Source: Pyrenochaeta sp. MPI-SDFR-AT-0127 (lineage: Eukaryota; Ascomycota; Dothideomycetes; Pleosporales; Cucurbitariaceae). From it: a DNA stretch of 35,060 nt. The stretch is from NCBI GenBank assembly GCA_020747015.1, contig JAGTJM010000129.1, forward strand, positions 1 to 35,060. The letters run 5' to 3'. Positions 1 to 11,156 of this stretch are shown here, in pieces. Under the pieces are notes generated by a model that was not told the DNA's origin, ran no database searches, and saw nothing but the letters and a program-made list of their open reading frames with translations. The position numbers were made by a program, and so were the translations under genes. The first letter of the stretch is position 1; every line of letters begins with the position of its first letter.

Positions 1-601
1 CTGCGGCAATGCGACATTTTTCAGCACGCAACTCTGAACTAGTAATGATCAACTCTTGCGCCCGCTTCATCCACCACTTATGCTCCTCGTCGAAAGCATT
101 GGTCGAGCAGTAGCTTTGCAAGTCAGTCTTTGTGTTCGCATGATCTCACCGCTCTAATTCCGTTTTGACATCGCATCTGTATTCGTAGTTCCCTGAATGA
201 ATATGTCAGAAAGGAGGTTTGAGGGGTGCTTCCAGGTCATACTGCTCGTTGCCTGCGGGTATTCCTCGCTTTTCGCACACTCTGGCCACGCCCGCTTTAA
301 CGATGGCCTTCCCGATTGATGAGTCGGGGTTTTCGATGACTCTGTTTTGAATTTGCGACCTCCACAAATGGGTTCTCACAATCGGGGGTGCGATGCAGGT
401 TCATTTGAGATAGTCACGAATAACAGTTAAGAATGGCAGCTCTTTCGATGATTACTCATGGTCTAGTGGTCCAGACCGTTCTGCATGTAAAGGTGCAATG
501 AAGTGAATGGTATTGATGAGTGTTTATACCATTCATGCCGGGTTTCTTATCATCCACATTATGAATTAGTGACGATCGTGGTTCATCGTAGTGAGAAACC
601 C
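1..601. other. No supported gene, left edge
   Basis: No reading frame here has recognisable protein character and no RNA gene or repeat stands out. The one short ORF reaching into it (503-688) runs into the inverted-repeat cluster that follows and is not believed. Confidence 0.5.
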
Positions 602-612
602 AGTATGAGAAA

Positions 613-861
613 CAGGCGGACCATAATGGGCTACTGGACTGGGCCGCCTATTCAGTTCAGTCCAGCCCAAGGCATTTGGGCTGACTAGACTGCCTATTTG
701 AAGGCTATGTCTTTAAAGCAAGTAAGTGGTGCATGCTGATGGTTGAGGCTGGGTTCTGTGATTACCGCTACTGCTCATCATTTGCCGCTCGATCGTCCAG
801 CACAGTGCGTCCAGTTACGCAGGCGGTTCAGTCCAGACACCTTAAACTGGACACACCGCCT
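613..861. repeat. Cluster of five related inverted-repeat ends (hAT/MITE-like)
   Basis: A core reading CAGGCGG followed or preceded by a CAGTCCAG-like block occurs five times: forward at 613 and 820, reverse-complement (ending CCGCCTA or CTGCCTA) at about 643-650, 688-695 and 854-861. The pair at 820 and 861 forms a 42-bp hairpin-like unit. Short ends beginning YAGG next to a shared subterminal block suggest nested remnants of small hAT-type elements. I found no flanking 8-bp duplication that pairs any two ends. Confidence 0.4.
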
Positions 862-1082
862 ATTTCTCACGTCGCCCTGCTGCAAAGGCGTGGTCCTGAA
901 CATATTTGAATGGTATAGATATATCTGCAGCTATCTCTAGAAGCTTCCTCTCTCTCACTGTCTGACAGTTCTATTGTCGTGAATTGCGAAAACTCATTAG
1001 GGGCCTCTGAAATGTTGCATAACCGGACTAAAACATCTCCATACCATCTCCTTCATCGATAAGACATACCACGACTCGATAA

Positions 1083-3240
1083 CTATATGATATAAGTGTG
1101 CGATTTGTGGAGCTTGTGGACTTCCATCTCCTGTAATTAATCAGTGAATTGCTCACCAGTATTGGTGCCTCGTGACTCACCATTTTGAGGCTATTGAGCT
1201 CTACCTTAATCTGTTGTGCAAGCATAGGAGTAAGCCTACTGCACGTAGCAACATCTCCTCGACGGTCGTAGTCAGAACTGGACCATGCATCATAGAACTG
1301 AATGAGAGAGCTGAACGTAACATTCTTCAAGGTCCCATGCGGTGTATTCTGGGAGCGCGTTCTAGTGATCAATATCTGCGGCGTGCTTCCAAAGCAATCT
1401 TCACCATTAATGTCGACCTGGCGAGCAAGGTCATCGTTGGGACTGCTTGGGGTGCTAAATTTTGGAGTTTCGTTCGGAGGCTGGATAGAGCTGGCACCTG
1501 TGCCTAGCTTGCAGTTAGCTCAATTCAGTCAATTGTAGCTCTTCCACTTACGCTTGAGGATACCCTTTCTTGCCAAAGAAAACACCTCAGCTCGTTCCCG
1601 GTATTCACCATCGATTCTCTTTCTGGGCCATGACTCGTTAGCCGTCAGGCCAAGCGAGCGACCTACTCTCGCAGTCGTTTGCCTAATATGAAGGGAGCTC
1701 CGCTCTACTTTTAGATAACCCGTTCCACCGCCAACCTGGTTGCCAGGGTCTGTATTAACATTCACTTTCTGTCGACCAGCCTCTCCGGAAACCACTAGCA
1801 CTTGGCCGACAGTAGGCTCTGCGATGGACCCGTCTGCCGCAGGAACACTAATGACAGACTTGGGCTTAAACAGACGCTTGGTGAACCTACCGCCTTTCTC
1901 TAACTTATTACCCATATTGCGGAGCATGATGGAAGCAGATGACGCAGTCGGGGATATAGACAAGTTATCCATTAGCCCAGAAAATCCGGTTTGAGCAGAG
2001 TGTATGCCAGCACCCATGCCTGCCACATCCTGTTTCGTAAAAGGAGGCCCGCTCCGCATCCTCTTCACTCTGATATTTGTCCTTTTGCAACCCGTGGACT
2101 CTGCAGCACTTCCAAAGAAAATTACGGCGTAAGCGAGACTTCATACCCTCCCTGATCCCCCTCATGCAACGAGTATGCTCTTGCATAGCAGAACTAGGAA
2201 TGGCTCCATAGCCTTCTTCGCCGGACACGGAGGTTCAGTAGGCAATATGGAATTCGACAACGGCAAGGGCGCAATGATACTCTTACAGGTGTAGGCGTGG
2301 TATTAAAGGTTAGGGAGCTACTTGCAGAAGTTCTCCGGGTGCCTGCTTCTGCCGAGACTGAATGATGGTTAGCAATACTCTTCTAAGTTGCCCGCTGAAA
2401 GCTGTATGTACCAATGGAGGCCGAGTTGAGCTCTAGAGGAAACGCTTCCTGCACTGCCTTGTTGTTCACGGATGTTGCTCGAACTGGCTCGGCTTCCCTG
2501 GCAGCTCAAACTCGACGGTGACCCAACTTTATAGGACGGTCGCTTCGTAGAAGCAGTGGCAATATTAGAAAATGGTGTGGATAATACAACATTGCTAACT
2601 TGAGCATTGGTGTTGAGTCTACTTAGACCTCTTCTTCTGTATCTTTTCGCCTGCTCCATTGAGCCCTGGCGAGGCATATGCATGTCACCGATGCTGCTAG
2701 GCCTACTGTATACGCTACGGGTTGGGGTTTGCATATTATTTGCCGGCAATACTGGGTGTTTTTGCCTTTTGAGGCCCCTAAGCTTATCGAGGCACCAATT
2801 GAAGGCGACTGCGGAGTGGCAGTAGCCGTCGATAACAACAGTCTAGCACTGTGAGCGGAATCGCTGCGCCGGGGGCCCCGACAGTAGTCATCCGGCGAAG
2901 GCTTGATGGGAGCATATGGCTGCCCGATTTTCTGCTCCTTCGCTCTGGCCATTGTACATCTGGATTGGCGGCATTTCCGAAAGCTCTGCTTGTTGGTGGT
3001 GAAACTGTGGCGCGAACGAGTTCTGGAAGGTTTCGAAGGAAGAATGTAGCATAGCAATGTAAGCGGTAATTGGACAATGGGTCAACAACCTGATCTGTCG
3101 AACCCTTCACAAAACAGCGAACAGGTTCTCGAACGCAGGTCTCTTCGACGGGCGCTCGAGTACACAAGGACGACGAGCGAGAGGTGTTTGAAGACAGAAG
3201 GGCGTCAGTCCACAGGTTGTGAAGGAGAAATATCATGGAC
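1083..3240 (-). pseudogene. Serine-rich conserved fungal protein, C-terminal half readable, N-terminal half frameshifted
   Basis: The 3' half reads as three exons (2068 or upstream to 1552; 1503-1181; 1130-1083). Intron 1504-1551 has donor GTAAGT and branch GCTAAC; intron 1131-1180 has donor GTGAGT and acceptor TACAG. Splicing joins a Ser/Pro-rich stretch (GILKR then TGASSIQPP) to a conserved-looking block, YDRRGDVATCSRLTPMLAQQ, then IKVELNSLKM, and the last exon adds EMEVH and stops. From memory, a YDRRG...LTP.LAQ.IK.ELN..KMEMEVHE block closes a conserved serine-rich protein of filamentous ascomycetes; Bni4-like (septin / bud-neck scaffold) is my best guess and is not verified. Upstream, 2369-3088 continues the Ser-rich protein in two alternating frames (RPSSIGDMHMPRQGS; YIAMLHSSFETFQNSFAPQF), so at least two frameshifts are present. 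Probably a pseudogene or a poorly sequenced gene; the true 5' end is not identified. Confidence 0.6.
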
Positions 3241-5205
3241 GTAGAGATATTCGTGAAGCGTTCACCAGAGGCTGGTAAGAGAGTCGTGGGCTAGGAAGCA
3301 TCGGAAACTGGGAAGCCGTTGGCGAAAGTACCATTTCGCTGGAGTGACTTCTTGCAGCGGCGGGCTAACTACTAATTAAGAAAAGAAACCACGAGCTATG
3401 GAAACAGAGCTGTTGAACACGTGGCAAGTAGCGTTTTAAGAAGGTTGAAAATGGTTGAGAAAGACGTCTGCATAGCGGGCATTAGCGAGGTGAACTGAAG
3501 GTTCGAGATGGAGATGACAGGGAGCAAACAACAATTGGACCACGGTGCATGTGAGGTAAGCACCGTAGCGGCACAGCAAAAGGTCCGCCTTGCCAGCACC
3601 TGTGAACTATCATTCATGGCAGCTCGGCTCTCCGCTCGAGGTCTGGTGCAGCCCCAATTAACAAAGCCTAAAGCTTGGAGATTGCAGAAAAGGTCCAATT
3701 GGCCATCGATGTGAACTTGCCTTTGGTGTAGCCGCCACCTGCGCACAGGCCCGTGGGGTTTGCCCAGCGCCAATTGGCAATGCGGGGCTGATCGTCGATT
3801 ACCACTGCTTCGACGTTGAAAAAGATGCACTTCACTAACGGTCGTGGCGTCATTTTCACATGCGAGAGAGGAGCTGCAAACACCCCTCTACGCACGCCAT
3901 ACGGATCAAAGATTGTCCACCTTTCGGCGACCAGCGTCCTCAGGGCCGGCTCCTCTTCATCAATGTCATCCGCATCCTCCTGCGCCCTCTACAGTCTCTC
4001 CCACAAGCATGCGGGTTTCTTCTATGCGTAGATCTCCTGAGGACAGATGTATACTATTAGCGAAAGGTAGTTAGCCTAAGTGGCTCCCAGTGGCTGGGGT
4101 ACGCTTGGATCAAGTAATCTCAGAGGTATTTAGTCTGTACTTGGGACGTAGCTTTCTGTATGCCTTTTAGTTCACATGCCTTCTCCTTTGCCTGCGAAAA
4201 TGACGCCATCCCCTGGATTTCAGCCCCAACGATGATCAGCAATCTGGCCCGCAGTGAGATATGTCACAGCCGATGCGGGGAAAGGGCTGAACTTCCGCGG
4301 AGGATAATCTCTGCTGTACATGGTCTAGTCTGGCCGTGGGCAATCGGCCAGTTGTTGGGAACATCGGTAGTGCTGATGAGTATGACAGTTGGGTTGGTAT
4401 TGCTGTCACATGCAATGGACAGGCCGTGATGTTTTTAGCGGCGTATATAGGCCAGCGAGGCAGGGCTGGCACACATGTGGGCTCTGACTGTGTCTGACGG
4501 CTGCACTGCTACCAGCACCGCTTCGATGCGTCCATGGAGGTCTCAGGCATTGGTTCAGAGGCGCGGAACTGCGCCCATGGTCTACTCGCCCGTCGACTGT
4601 GGGCGACCGGCAATGTGCCATTGTTCGAGATAGTTTAGCAAGCACATGTCGCTTCCATCAGACGCCTTCGAAGGGAAAATACTCTCGAAAAGCAGAGGCT
4701 GCGCGCTTTTGCAGTGTTATGCAAATCATAGAAATCGGCTAATTTATAGAGCCAGCGAGGAATTGCAAGGCTGACCATCCATGAAGTAACATATTTGCAT
4801 AACGATATTGCTGGTTCCGCTTCAGATCGCATACACGCCCACTTTTCGCCTTTGGCCCTCGCCCGCCACCGAGGGGACTAGTCGAAGCCATACCCCGAAA
4901 GATTAGGGTCCCGCTTTCCAGGTCCTCTATGGTTACGGAAATCGACAGCTGAGAGTGAGCAGAGAACGGATGGCTATGTTCATGATATTTCATGCAGGAT
5001 GTCCTCAGCGAAGCGGAGACGTCCTCCAGTCCATCGCTTACCACCTTCTCAGTCTTTCACCGGCTGCCTACCTGCATCTGCTGTGCCCACGTCCTGCGTT
5101 CGGGGTTCTCCTTTCATTGATTCGTCGCGTTCACTGAGCCTCGCCTACCCGAGGTCGGACCATCCTTGCAATCGAGGCTAGAAGGACTCTGGCGGCACAT
5201 CCGCA
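3241..5205. other. About 2 kb without a supported gene
   Basis: Several 60-145-codon open frames exist on both strands, the longest on the minus strand at 3396-3830 and 4739-5044. None shows a domain, a consistent exon structure or a conserved-looking motif. Base composition is ordinary, with no sign of RIP. Confidence 0.5.
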
Positions 5206-6071
5206 ATGTCCGGAGTTGAGAAAAAACAACACATTTCCTATGTCCTCAATACTACCAATGGATTTGGTGGAACAGCAACTGGATCCTTCAGAAATGCCGT
5301 CCCCGGTACATACGCAGCACTCGCAAAGTCTTCCCTCCATTACACACACGAAGAAAAGAAATTCTTTAGTCTTATCCCTCCCCCGCCTTCGGGGCGGCCA
5401 TTAGGTGCAGAATTGCCCCAGAGCCTCGGAATTCTCAATCTCCCAACGAGCACCGTTAATGCACATCAGTCGCCATACTTGGCCGCAGGCACCCGTCCAG
5501 CTAACCCAGTGACCTCAGAGTCGGGTATATCTACGCCTCCCTAGGAGACCGGGCTGTATACTTCCCCACTCTACCACCCGCGCCAACACTATTGCCAAAT
5601 ATGATTCGAAGAGATTTTCGTCGGCCAAGCGTCAACTTCCCAAGCGCATCGAGCCGCCATAGAAGCATGCAGATCATGACGAACAGAAGCGAACAAGGAC
5701 CTCCTGTCCAGATGCCAGTTGACGTTCGATCAGGTTCTAAAGTTGCTGATGACAAGAGTAGACGAGTTGCAGGCGCGGTAGCTCGATTTCGTGCCCGAAG
5801 AAGGAGAAGGAACGCGAAATATGTAGGAGGATATCGGAATTGGAGGAACAACTCTGTAACGCGCGCGAAGATGTCGAATACTATCAGAGCGAAAGGATTC
5901 TTTAAAACTATCGTACTCCAACAACTGCGTGCAGAAAGACTGCGCGTAAGGCCCTCATCGCCCCGTTTAATGCGACGATCAACTGCGCCCTCTAATGCGC
6001 CGTCAGATACCGGTGGTAGCTCCCCGGGAGAGGGGGGGGGGGAATCTTGTTTCCTGAGTTTGATGGTGTGA
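5206..6071 (+). pseudogene. Relic of a bZIP transcription factor
   Basis: The basic region is visible in one frame at about 5748-5810 as DKSRRVAGAVARFRARRRRR, close to the N-x2-(S/A)ARFR-x-RR signature of fungal bZIP proteins but with the key Asn replaced. The leucine-zipper-like continuation ISELEEQLCNAREDVEYYQ lies in a different frame (from 5831), and the first frame resumes with FFKTIVLQQ at about 5898. Two compensating indels within 90 bp therefore break the domain. Downstream SSPRLMRRSTAPSNAPS is typical low-complexity tail. Upstream Ser/Pro-rich sequence from 5206 could be its N-terminal part, but its frame is also interrupted. An 11-G run (6032-6042) lies near the end. bZIP proteins bind DNA as dimers in the nucleus; this copy should not make one. 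Confidence 0.55.
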
Positions 6072-7287
6072 ATAACCATTATTACCAACAGCTAGTATGC
6101 CATGTCACGCCCCACGTGTCAGCTGTCGCGACTCGAAGGTATCCAACTATGCAAGAGACGTCGGAGTAAAAGAGCAATGCATTGACTAGAACGAGGAAGG
6201 CAAAATTGTCAACCTCCCTTCCTGACAGGTTCGCGAAGTTGTAATTTACGAGTATATGCATGTTCAGAATTTGGTCTCCGTCTTTGCCCGTAGCCGCAAC
6301 GGTAGCTCTGTAGGTACCAATCGACGCGGAGGGACGCGTGTTGATCTGTAGAGGCCGCTGCGGCCACTAGCGGATGTGCTTTGATGCTGTTGTGATAAGA
6401 TTTTCAAAAATCGAGTTCTCGCTGTTTGTAATGTTTTTCCGTACTCCTTGTGTGACTGGTAGCGCTGTGGACAAATCTCACCAATCCGTACTTTTTATTG
6501 GTTTTCACACTATTTAACTGGAGGGAATAAACGAGAAACCGTCAATTTATGTATGAGCATGCTATATGCGTTGGTGTAAATACATAACGACAAATTATGC
6601 CTTGTCTCCTATATTAGAGATCAGTAGTGGTGAGAGCATAATTGTCAGATACAAGGAGAAGCTTAGATGCACTGCAGAGGAAGGAGCTATCAATAGTAGG
6701 ACTGATAACTACTACGATCTACGGAACCTCTGGAAGCAGAAGACATATAAAAAAGCAGGGACAGCACACGAACAAGAATAATCATTATTTTTGACACCTG
6801 ATATCGATCATCAATATCTGTTAAGTGCATTTCAGCATTCTATCTGACAACTATACGCACCTTTTTATGCTTGTTAAAGTGCTTTAACCACGCAATAGCG
6901 AGCTTGTTTAGCATCTATACCATTAGGGCTAACCTCGTAAACCTAGTCGCGCGGTAGATCGTTCTACCAGTAGGAGATAAGACTTTGCCAACGTAGATGA
7001 TTAAGAGTGGAATTGCCTACCCTGCAGCGTTCGTAGCTCGTGCTATCGTAGACAAGGAGCCCCATTCTTGAGGTCCCCGCCGCACATGTAAAATCCGGCG
7101 CGGGCCCTCATCTTCGGGCCTAGGTCCCACGGATGGCGATGTAGGTCGTGACTAATGACGAGATGAGTGTTGCGATGCAAACATTTGAGGTATTGATTTA
7201 GCTGCGAATATTTCGCTTGTTGAGAGTTAAAACTGAAGGCCAGAGAGAGGGTATCTAAGAATGGGGACGATGAAGCGGATGCTCCAC
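6072..7287. other. Gene-poor stretch downstream of the Mga2-like relic
   Basis: Between the bZIP relic and the Mga2-like stop codon there is no convincing gene. On the minus strand around 7080-7160 a short Ser/Pro-rich frame (SRPTSPSVGPRPEDEGP) resembles the linker expected just after the Mga2-like segment, so the relic may extend to about 7080. No IPT/TIG or ankyrin motif follows. The plus-strand ORF at 6566-6781 is not recognised. Confidence 0.4.
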
Positions 7288-8852
7288 CTAGCTTAGGAAC
7301 TGATCTGTTGGACTAAGCATTGGCGTACTATAATAGTTCTGGTTGCGCTGATACATAGGATAGTGCCTCGTAGGTGCAGGCGCGGAAATTGCAGCACCAG
7401 AAAAGGCTAGTGAAGTCTGAAGAGACATCTGAGGTGCGACAGTCTGGTTGGTGATTGGATTATACTGGCCATCCATAGTGGTCATCGGACTCTGAAATTG
7501 CGGCATGTCCGGAGTAGTAGGTTGTGAATATGCACTATAAATGGTCGCGTGAGATTGATACATGGGAATCGTGTATTGCGATGGTAACGAATCCTGATGC
7601 ATTGTGGGAATTGTGGTGGAGATCGTCGAAGGGGGCTGCAAAACGTCGGCCGGGGCTTCTTTGTTCTTGTGGTCGTCAGTGATCAGGATGATTTCTGAGG
7701 GATGTTGACTGAGCATGGCGTCGTTCCCGTCCATGAAGGTGAAGATGACCCTGTAGCCGACGGGCGACTTTTCTTCCTGGTGCCTGCAGTAGCATGCTAT
7801 CCGCATCGGGAAGTCCACCTTCTTTGCAGCTGAAGTGTACTGGCCATCTGATTCCACCTCTTGCCACCTCTTAATTCTTTCTCATTGACTATGATGACAC
7901 GGTCGTCCTCGTATTGAGTCCATTCGCTTTCGTCCTCGTTGCGCTGCTTCTTGCGGTTATATCGCTTCCGCTCGCGCTCCTTGCAGCCTTCGCAGATGAG
8001 GATCGCGCCGCCTTTCTGTGGGTGAGCTGGTCGTCTTGTCGATCTCGTTGATAGCAACTCCTCGTGGTCTCCTTGGGGTTTTTTCCTCGCCTCGGGCACG
8101 TCGCAGTGCACGGCCCATTCCTTCTTCTTATTCACCGCAGTGGCACAGACAAGAGCGAGACTCATGCGAACTGCGCCATCCCGTCTCTCGTTTGCTTGGA
8201 TCTCGTCGTCACTCGCAAGCTGCTTGGGCTTGGAGAGAGTGTTACGGGGAAAGCGAGCCCATTTGAAGTGGTCTGGCAGGGGGTCCAAAATGACGGTCAT
8301 CTTGATCTGGGTCTCGGCGCGGGTTTGGTCTTATCTGGGAAAACAGAAACAGTGGGGGGCTTATGATTGTGGGATATAAATGACGTCGGGGGTGATGAGC
8401 GCGGTGAGAGACGTCTGTCCGACATGCAGTAGCTTCCTGGCACAAAAAGTCGTTGTTTGTTTCGGGCGAGTTGGTTGGCTTTGATCCCGCGCAAAGTCTC
8501 CTGGCGAGTTGGCGTTGCTGAAGTTCAAGTTGGCGTTTGGTGATGACGTTTGGGTGCCTTGATGAATACGAAGTCTCAGAATGCGTGAAGTTAGCAGGGT
8601 CGTCGTCCTTGACACGAGAGGAGCTCTGCTTCTGCTGGAGATGTGACAGCCGGGTGAGGTCTATGGGCGTGTTCTGGTTCCTGTATCCAAGCTCAATCAA
8701 GGTGGAAAAGTCAGAAGCACTGTCGAACGGGGCCTCTCCATAGGTGTCGAATTCGGAAGCCAAGGGCGATTTGGAGAATGTGTCAGAAGTGTTGTGGCCG
8801 TAACCAAGTCGGCGGCGTTGACAGACTTATTGGGGATGTAGAAGGTGTCCAT
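7288..8852 (-). pseudogene. Mga2/Spt23-like transcriptional regulator, N-terminal fragment with frame changes
   Basis: Mga2/Spt23 proteins are membrane-tethered transcription factors controlling fatty-acid desaturase genes. The conserved N-terminal region is recognisable in order: AETQIKMTVILDPLP (about 8300), ISKPK-like NTLSKPKQLAS, ICEGCKERERKRYNRKK, RVIIVNEKE, then MRIACYCRHQEEKSPVGYRV and IILITDDHKN. Three frames are used: from 8852 (MDTFYIPNK) and 8763, then from about 8330, then from 7857. The 8361-8330 change could be an intron ending TTTTCCCAG. The change near 7865 lies at an imperfect 10-bp duplication (AAGAGGTGGC/AAGAGGTGGA) and looks like an indel. The frame stops at 7288 after a Gln/Pro/Thr-rich segment. 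The IPT/TIG domain, ankyrin repeats and C-terminal membrane helix of full-length proteins (about 1,000 residues or more) are absent, so this is a truncated copy. Confidence 0.75.
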
Positions 8853-11060
8853 AATGGCATGATGATACATGTGTGGAGAAGATATGTGGTCCACTTCAAA
8901 ATAAGACGAGCAATTAATTGGACAAATGGGGTGGGCAAGGGAGAGATTTAGACGGGAAGTCACTCGAGAATTGAAGGAAGTGACTGTTGAAAATATATAA
9001 AGATGAGTGCGCTACCATTGTGGGGTACACGGACCAGGGCGCCAGACCGTTGAGAAGCTCGAGGGAAGGCGCGAGATTCCAAAGGCACTGCAACAGCGGG
9101 GAAGGAGCGGGGTGCGGAGCGGGAAAGTGGACTGTGGATGAGTGAATGAGGCCGTTGGGCAAGTGCAGGCTTGGTATTTCTCTTGTAAGAGCACCCCACT
9201 CTACGCAAAGGCCTCCATCGGTTCGCCATCCTCTATGCAACATCAATCCGCCGAGAAGCCCGTGCTGCCGGTGGATGAGCCTACGTACAAACATCATCAG
9301 CGCCTTGTACAAGATCTTCGACGACATCACTCGAGTAGGGGAGCTCGGCTCAGACGGCCGCTGCCAGCATTTGCAGCTGTGCGGAAGATATAAGTGATCG
9401 TCGACGCCGTCTTTGACGCACGAGCGGGGCCAGGTCAGCTTAGCAGTTCTGCCCTGGCCCATGTCGCTGCTCTTTATCTTGCCGCTGAGGTGGTCGATAC
9501 TGACAGGCCCAGGCGGAACAGTTAGCGTCCTGTTATGCATGCAACGCATCCCAGGGCCCGCAGCGTATCGCTGCAAATCATACTGCACCTAGCACAGCCA
9601 CAGCATCGTGTGGAGCAGCTGGTGTGTTACTTAAGTGAGCCTTTCATAAGTCTTGGAAGGGAAGGAATTTTCACTGAAGGCCAATACCGAGCTACTCAAT
9701 CTCCAAGGAGGCTACTAGTATTGTCCTGACTCTTACATAATGACAGTAGTAGAGATACTGTGCTAGAGAAGTGGGAGGACAGGAGGCCGGAGAGTGCCCT
9801 TTTGCTTCCTTAATGATTCGTCGACTTGATCTTGGACACAGATATCGTGGAGTTTACAGCCGAAATGAAATATAGACCGCGTTTGATGACTTTGAGTGAC
9901 CTTGCAACCAGACGCTCATGCACTACGATAATGACTTATTTCTCTTATTGGATCTTCAGTCTAATCGCGTCTTACAAGTTTACGCAATGGAGCGAGCCGC
10001 TGTGCGGCTCACTACAACGTTGTAATAGATTTTGCGTCACCTATTTCTACCCTTTCAGTGGGCCTTAGCTCCCACATCCTAAGCGTTGGTATCGCCTAAT
10101 TTGGCGAGAAACATGTTGCTATGCTACAGGAAATTGTTTTATGTTAGGAAAGTCTGACTGATTCCCACCGCCAGCTTCCGCCTCTATCCGTCCCTAGGGC
10201 TACATATCCATATCCGAATAGCGCTCATCTCGACTAATTCGAGATATACCTCGTCATATCCCCCTCTTACAGTCTGAATGCATGCGTACGAGTTCCATCC
10301 GCGGTATTGTCACCCGAAGACCCATTCTGAGCATCATCTTCCGCAACAATGTCCCAGGATATCGCCGCTCAGCCAAGCTCCACTGTCGACATTCTTTCCG
10401 GCGTGGCTGCACACGCACTATCACCTTATACGCCTCAGGTGTAGAAAGAACACAAGCACCACCTAAGGATGGCTTTAAGAACTTGGGGGCAGAATGTATT
10501 TCAATGGGGATGGGATCTTTCATAACTTGCTTCTTTCTAAATTGCATCACATAATTGATCACTGGCGTATAAAGGCCGCAATGAAACCGTAGGGGAAACC
10601 CATCGTCATATATAAGGGCCGTGGAATTCGTGAGGAGCCATCACATAGACGGCAACACAAAGTTTTACTGTCTAATGATCCGGTATTCCGTCAAGCTCGA
10701 ATCCACAGGAAAAGGTTTTTCCTGAGGTATCACCGGTCAGCATGACATGCACAGATCGTAAACTATTGTGCCTCTGATGGAATCCCCTACATACCTGTAG
10801 AAAGTTGAAACGAAAACACATTAAGTCATTTTTTCTAACCGGGCTGGATTAGAGCTATGTGACGTTTGTCAAGAGCTGCAGGATTTTAACTATCACGGCT
10901 TGACATACACTTGAGTCAAGACATGTGTTTCAGCACCGCCCCAAAGTTTGTATTGGTAACGGTGGGTGGACAAAAGCAAAAGGAAAAAGAAACGCGCCTT
11001 AGCCTTAGCCCAAGGCTGAGAGCTCTTTGGCTTTCAAGATTATTCCGATGACTATATTTC
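8853..11060. other. No supported gene; probable 5' flank of the Mga2-like relic, then unassigned DNA
   Basis: Minus-strand open frames at 8914-9588 and 8960-9229 overlap in different frames, lack domains and lie where the promoter and leader of the Mga2-like gene would be. From 9590 to 11060 only short frames are present. A perfect 7-bp stem hairpin (GAGCCGC-TGT-GCGGCTC, about 9993-10009) is followed closely by an ACAACGTTGT palindrome; neither can be tied to a function. Confidence 0.4.
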
Positions 11061-11156
11061 GAACCTAAATAATTGAATGCGAATCATAGATTAGCGGCGT
11101 CTGATTGTGAACCTAAATAATTGAATGTGAATCATAGATTGGCGGCGTCTGATTTC
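11061..11156. repeat. 48-bp tandem duplication, two copies
   Basis: Two adjacent copies begin GAACCTAAATAATTGAATG at 11061 and 11109. Internal differences are single transitions (GCGAATC/GTGAATC and TTAGCGG/TTGGCGG), so the duplication is not brand new. No coding frame is evident through it. Confidence 0.85.

Noticed and set aside
3396..3895. Overlapping minus-strand frames with a few protein-like words
   Set aside because: No continuous exon model, no family recognised; not enough to call even a relic.
5531..6088. 185-codon minus-strand open frame
   Set aside because: It is antisense to the bZIP relic, whose basic region and zipper are readable on the plus strand.
8914..9588. Long minus-strand open frame (224 codons)
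   Set aside because: No domain or conserved-looking motif; it overlaps other open frames in a GC-balanced stretch and lies where the 5' flank of the Mga2-like gene should be. Probably chance.
11050..11075. tRNA T-loop-like GGTTCGAA (minus strand)
   Set aside because: No acceptor stem, anticodon arm or D arm can be folded around it; it is part of the 48-bp duplication.
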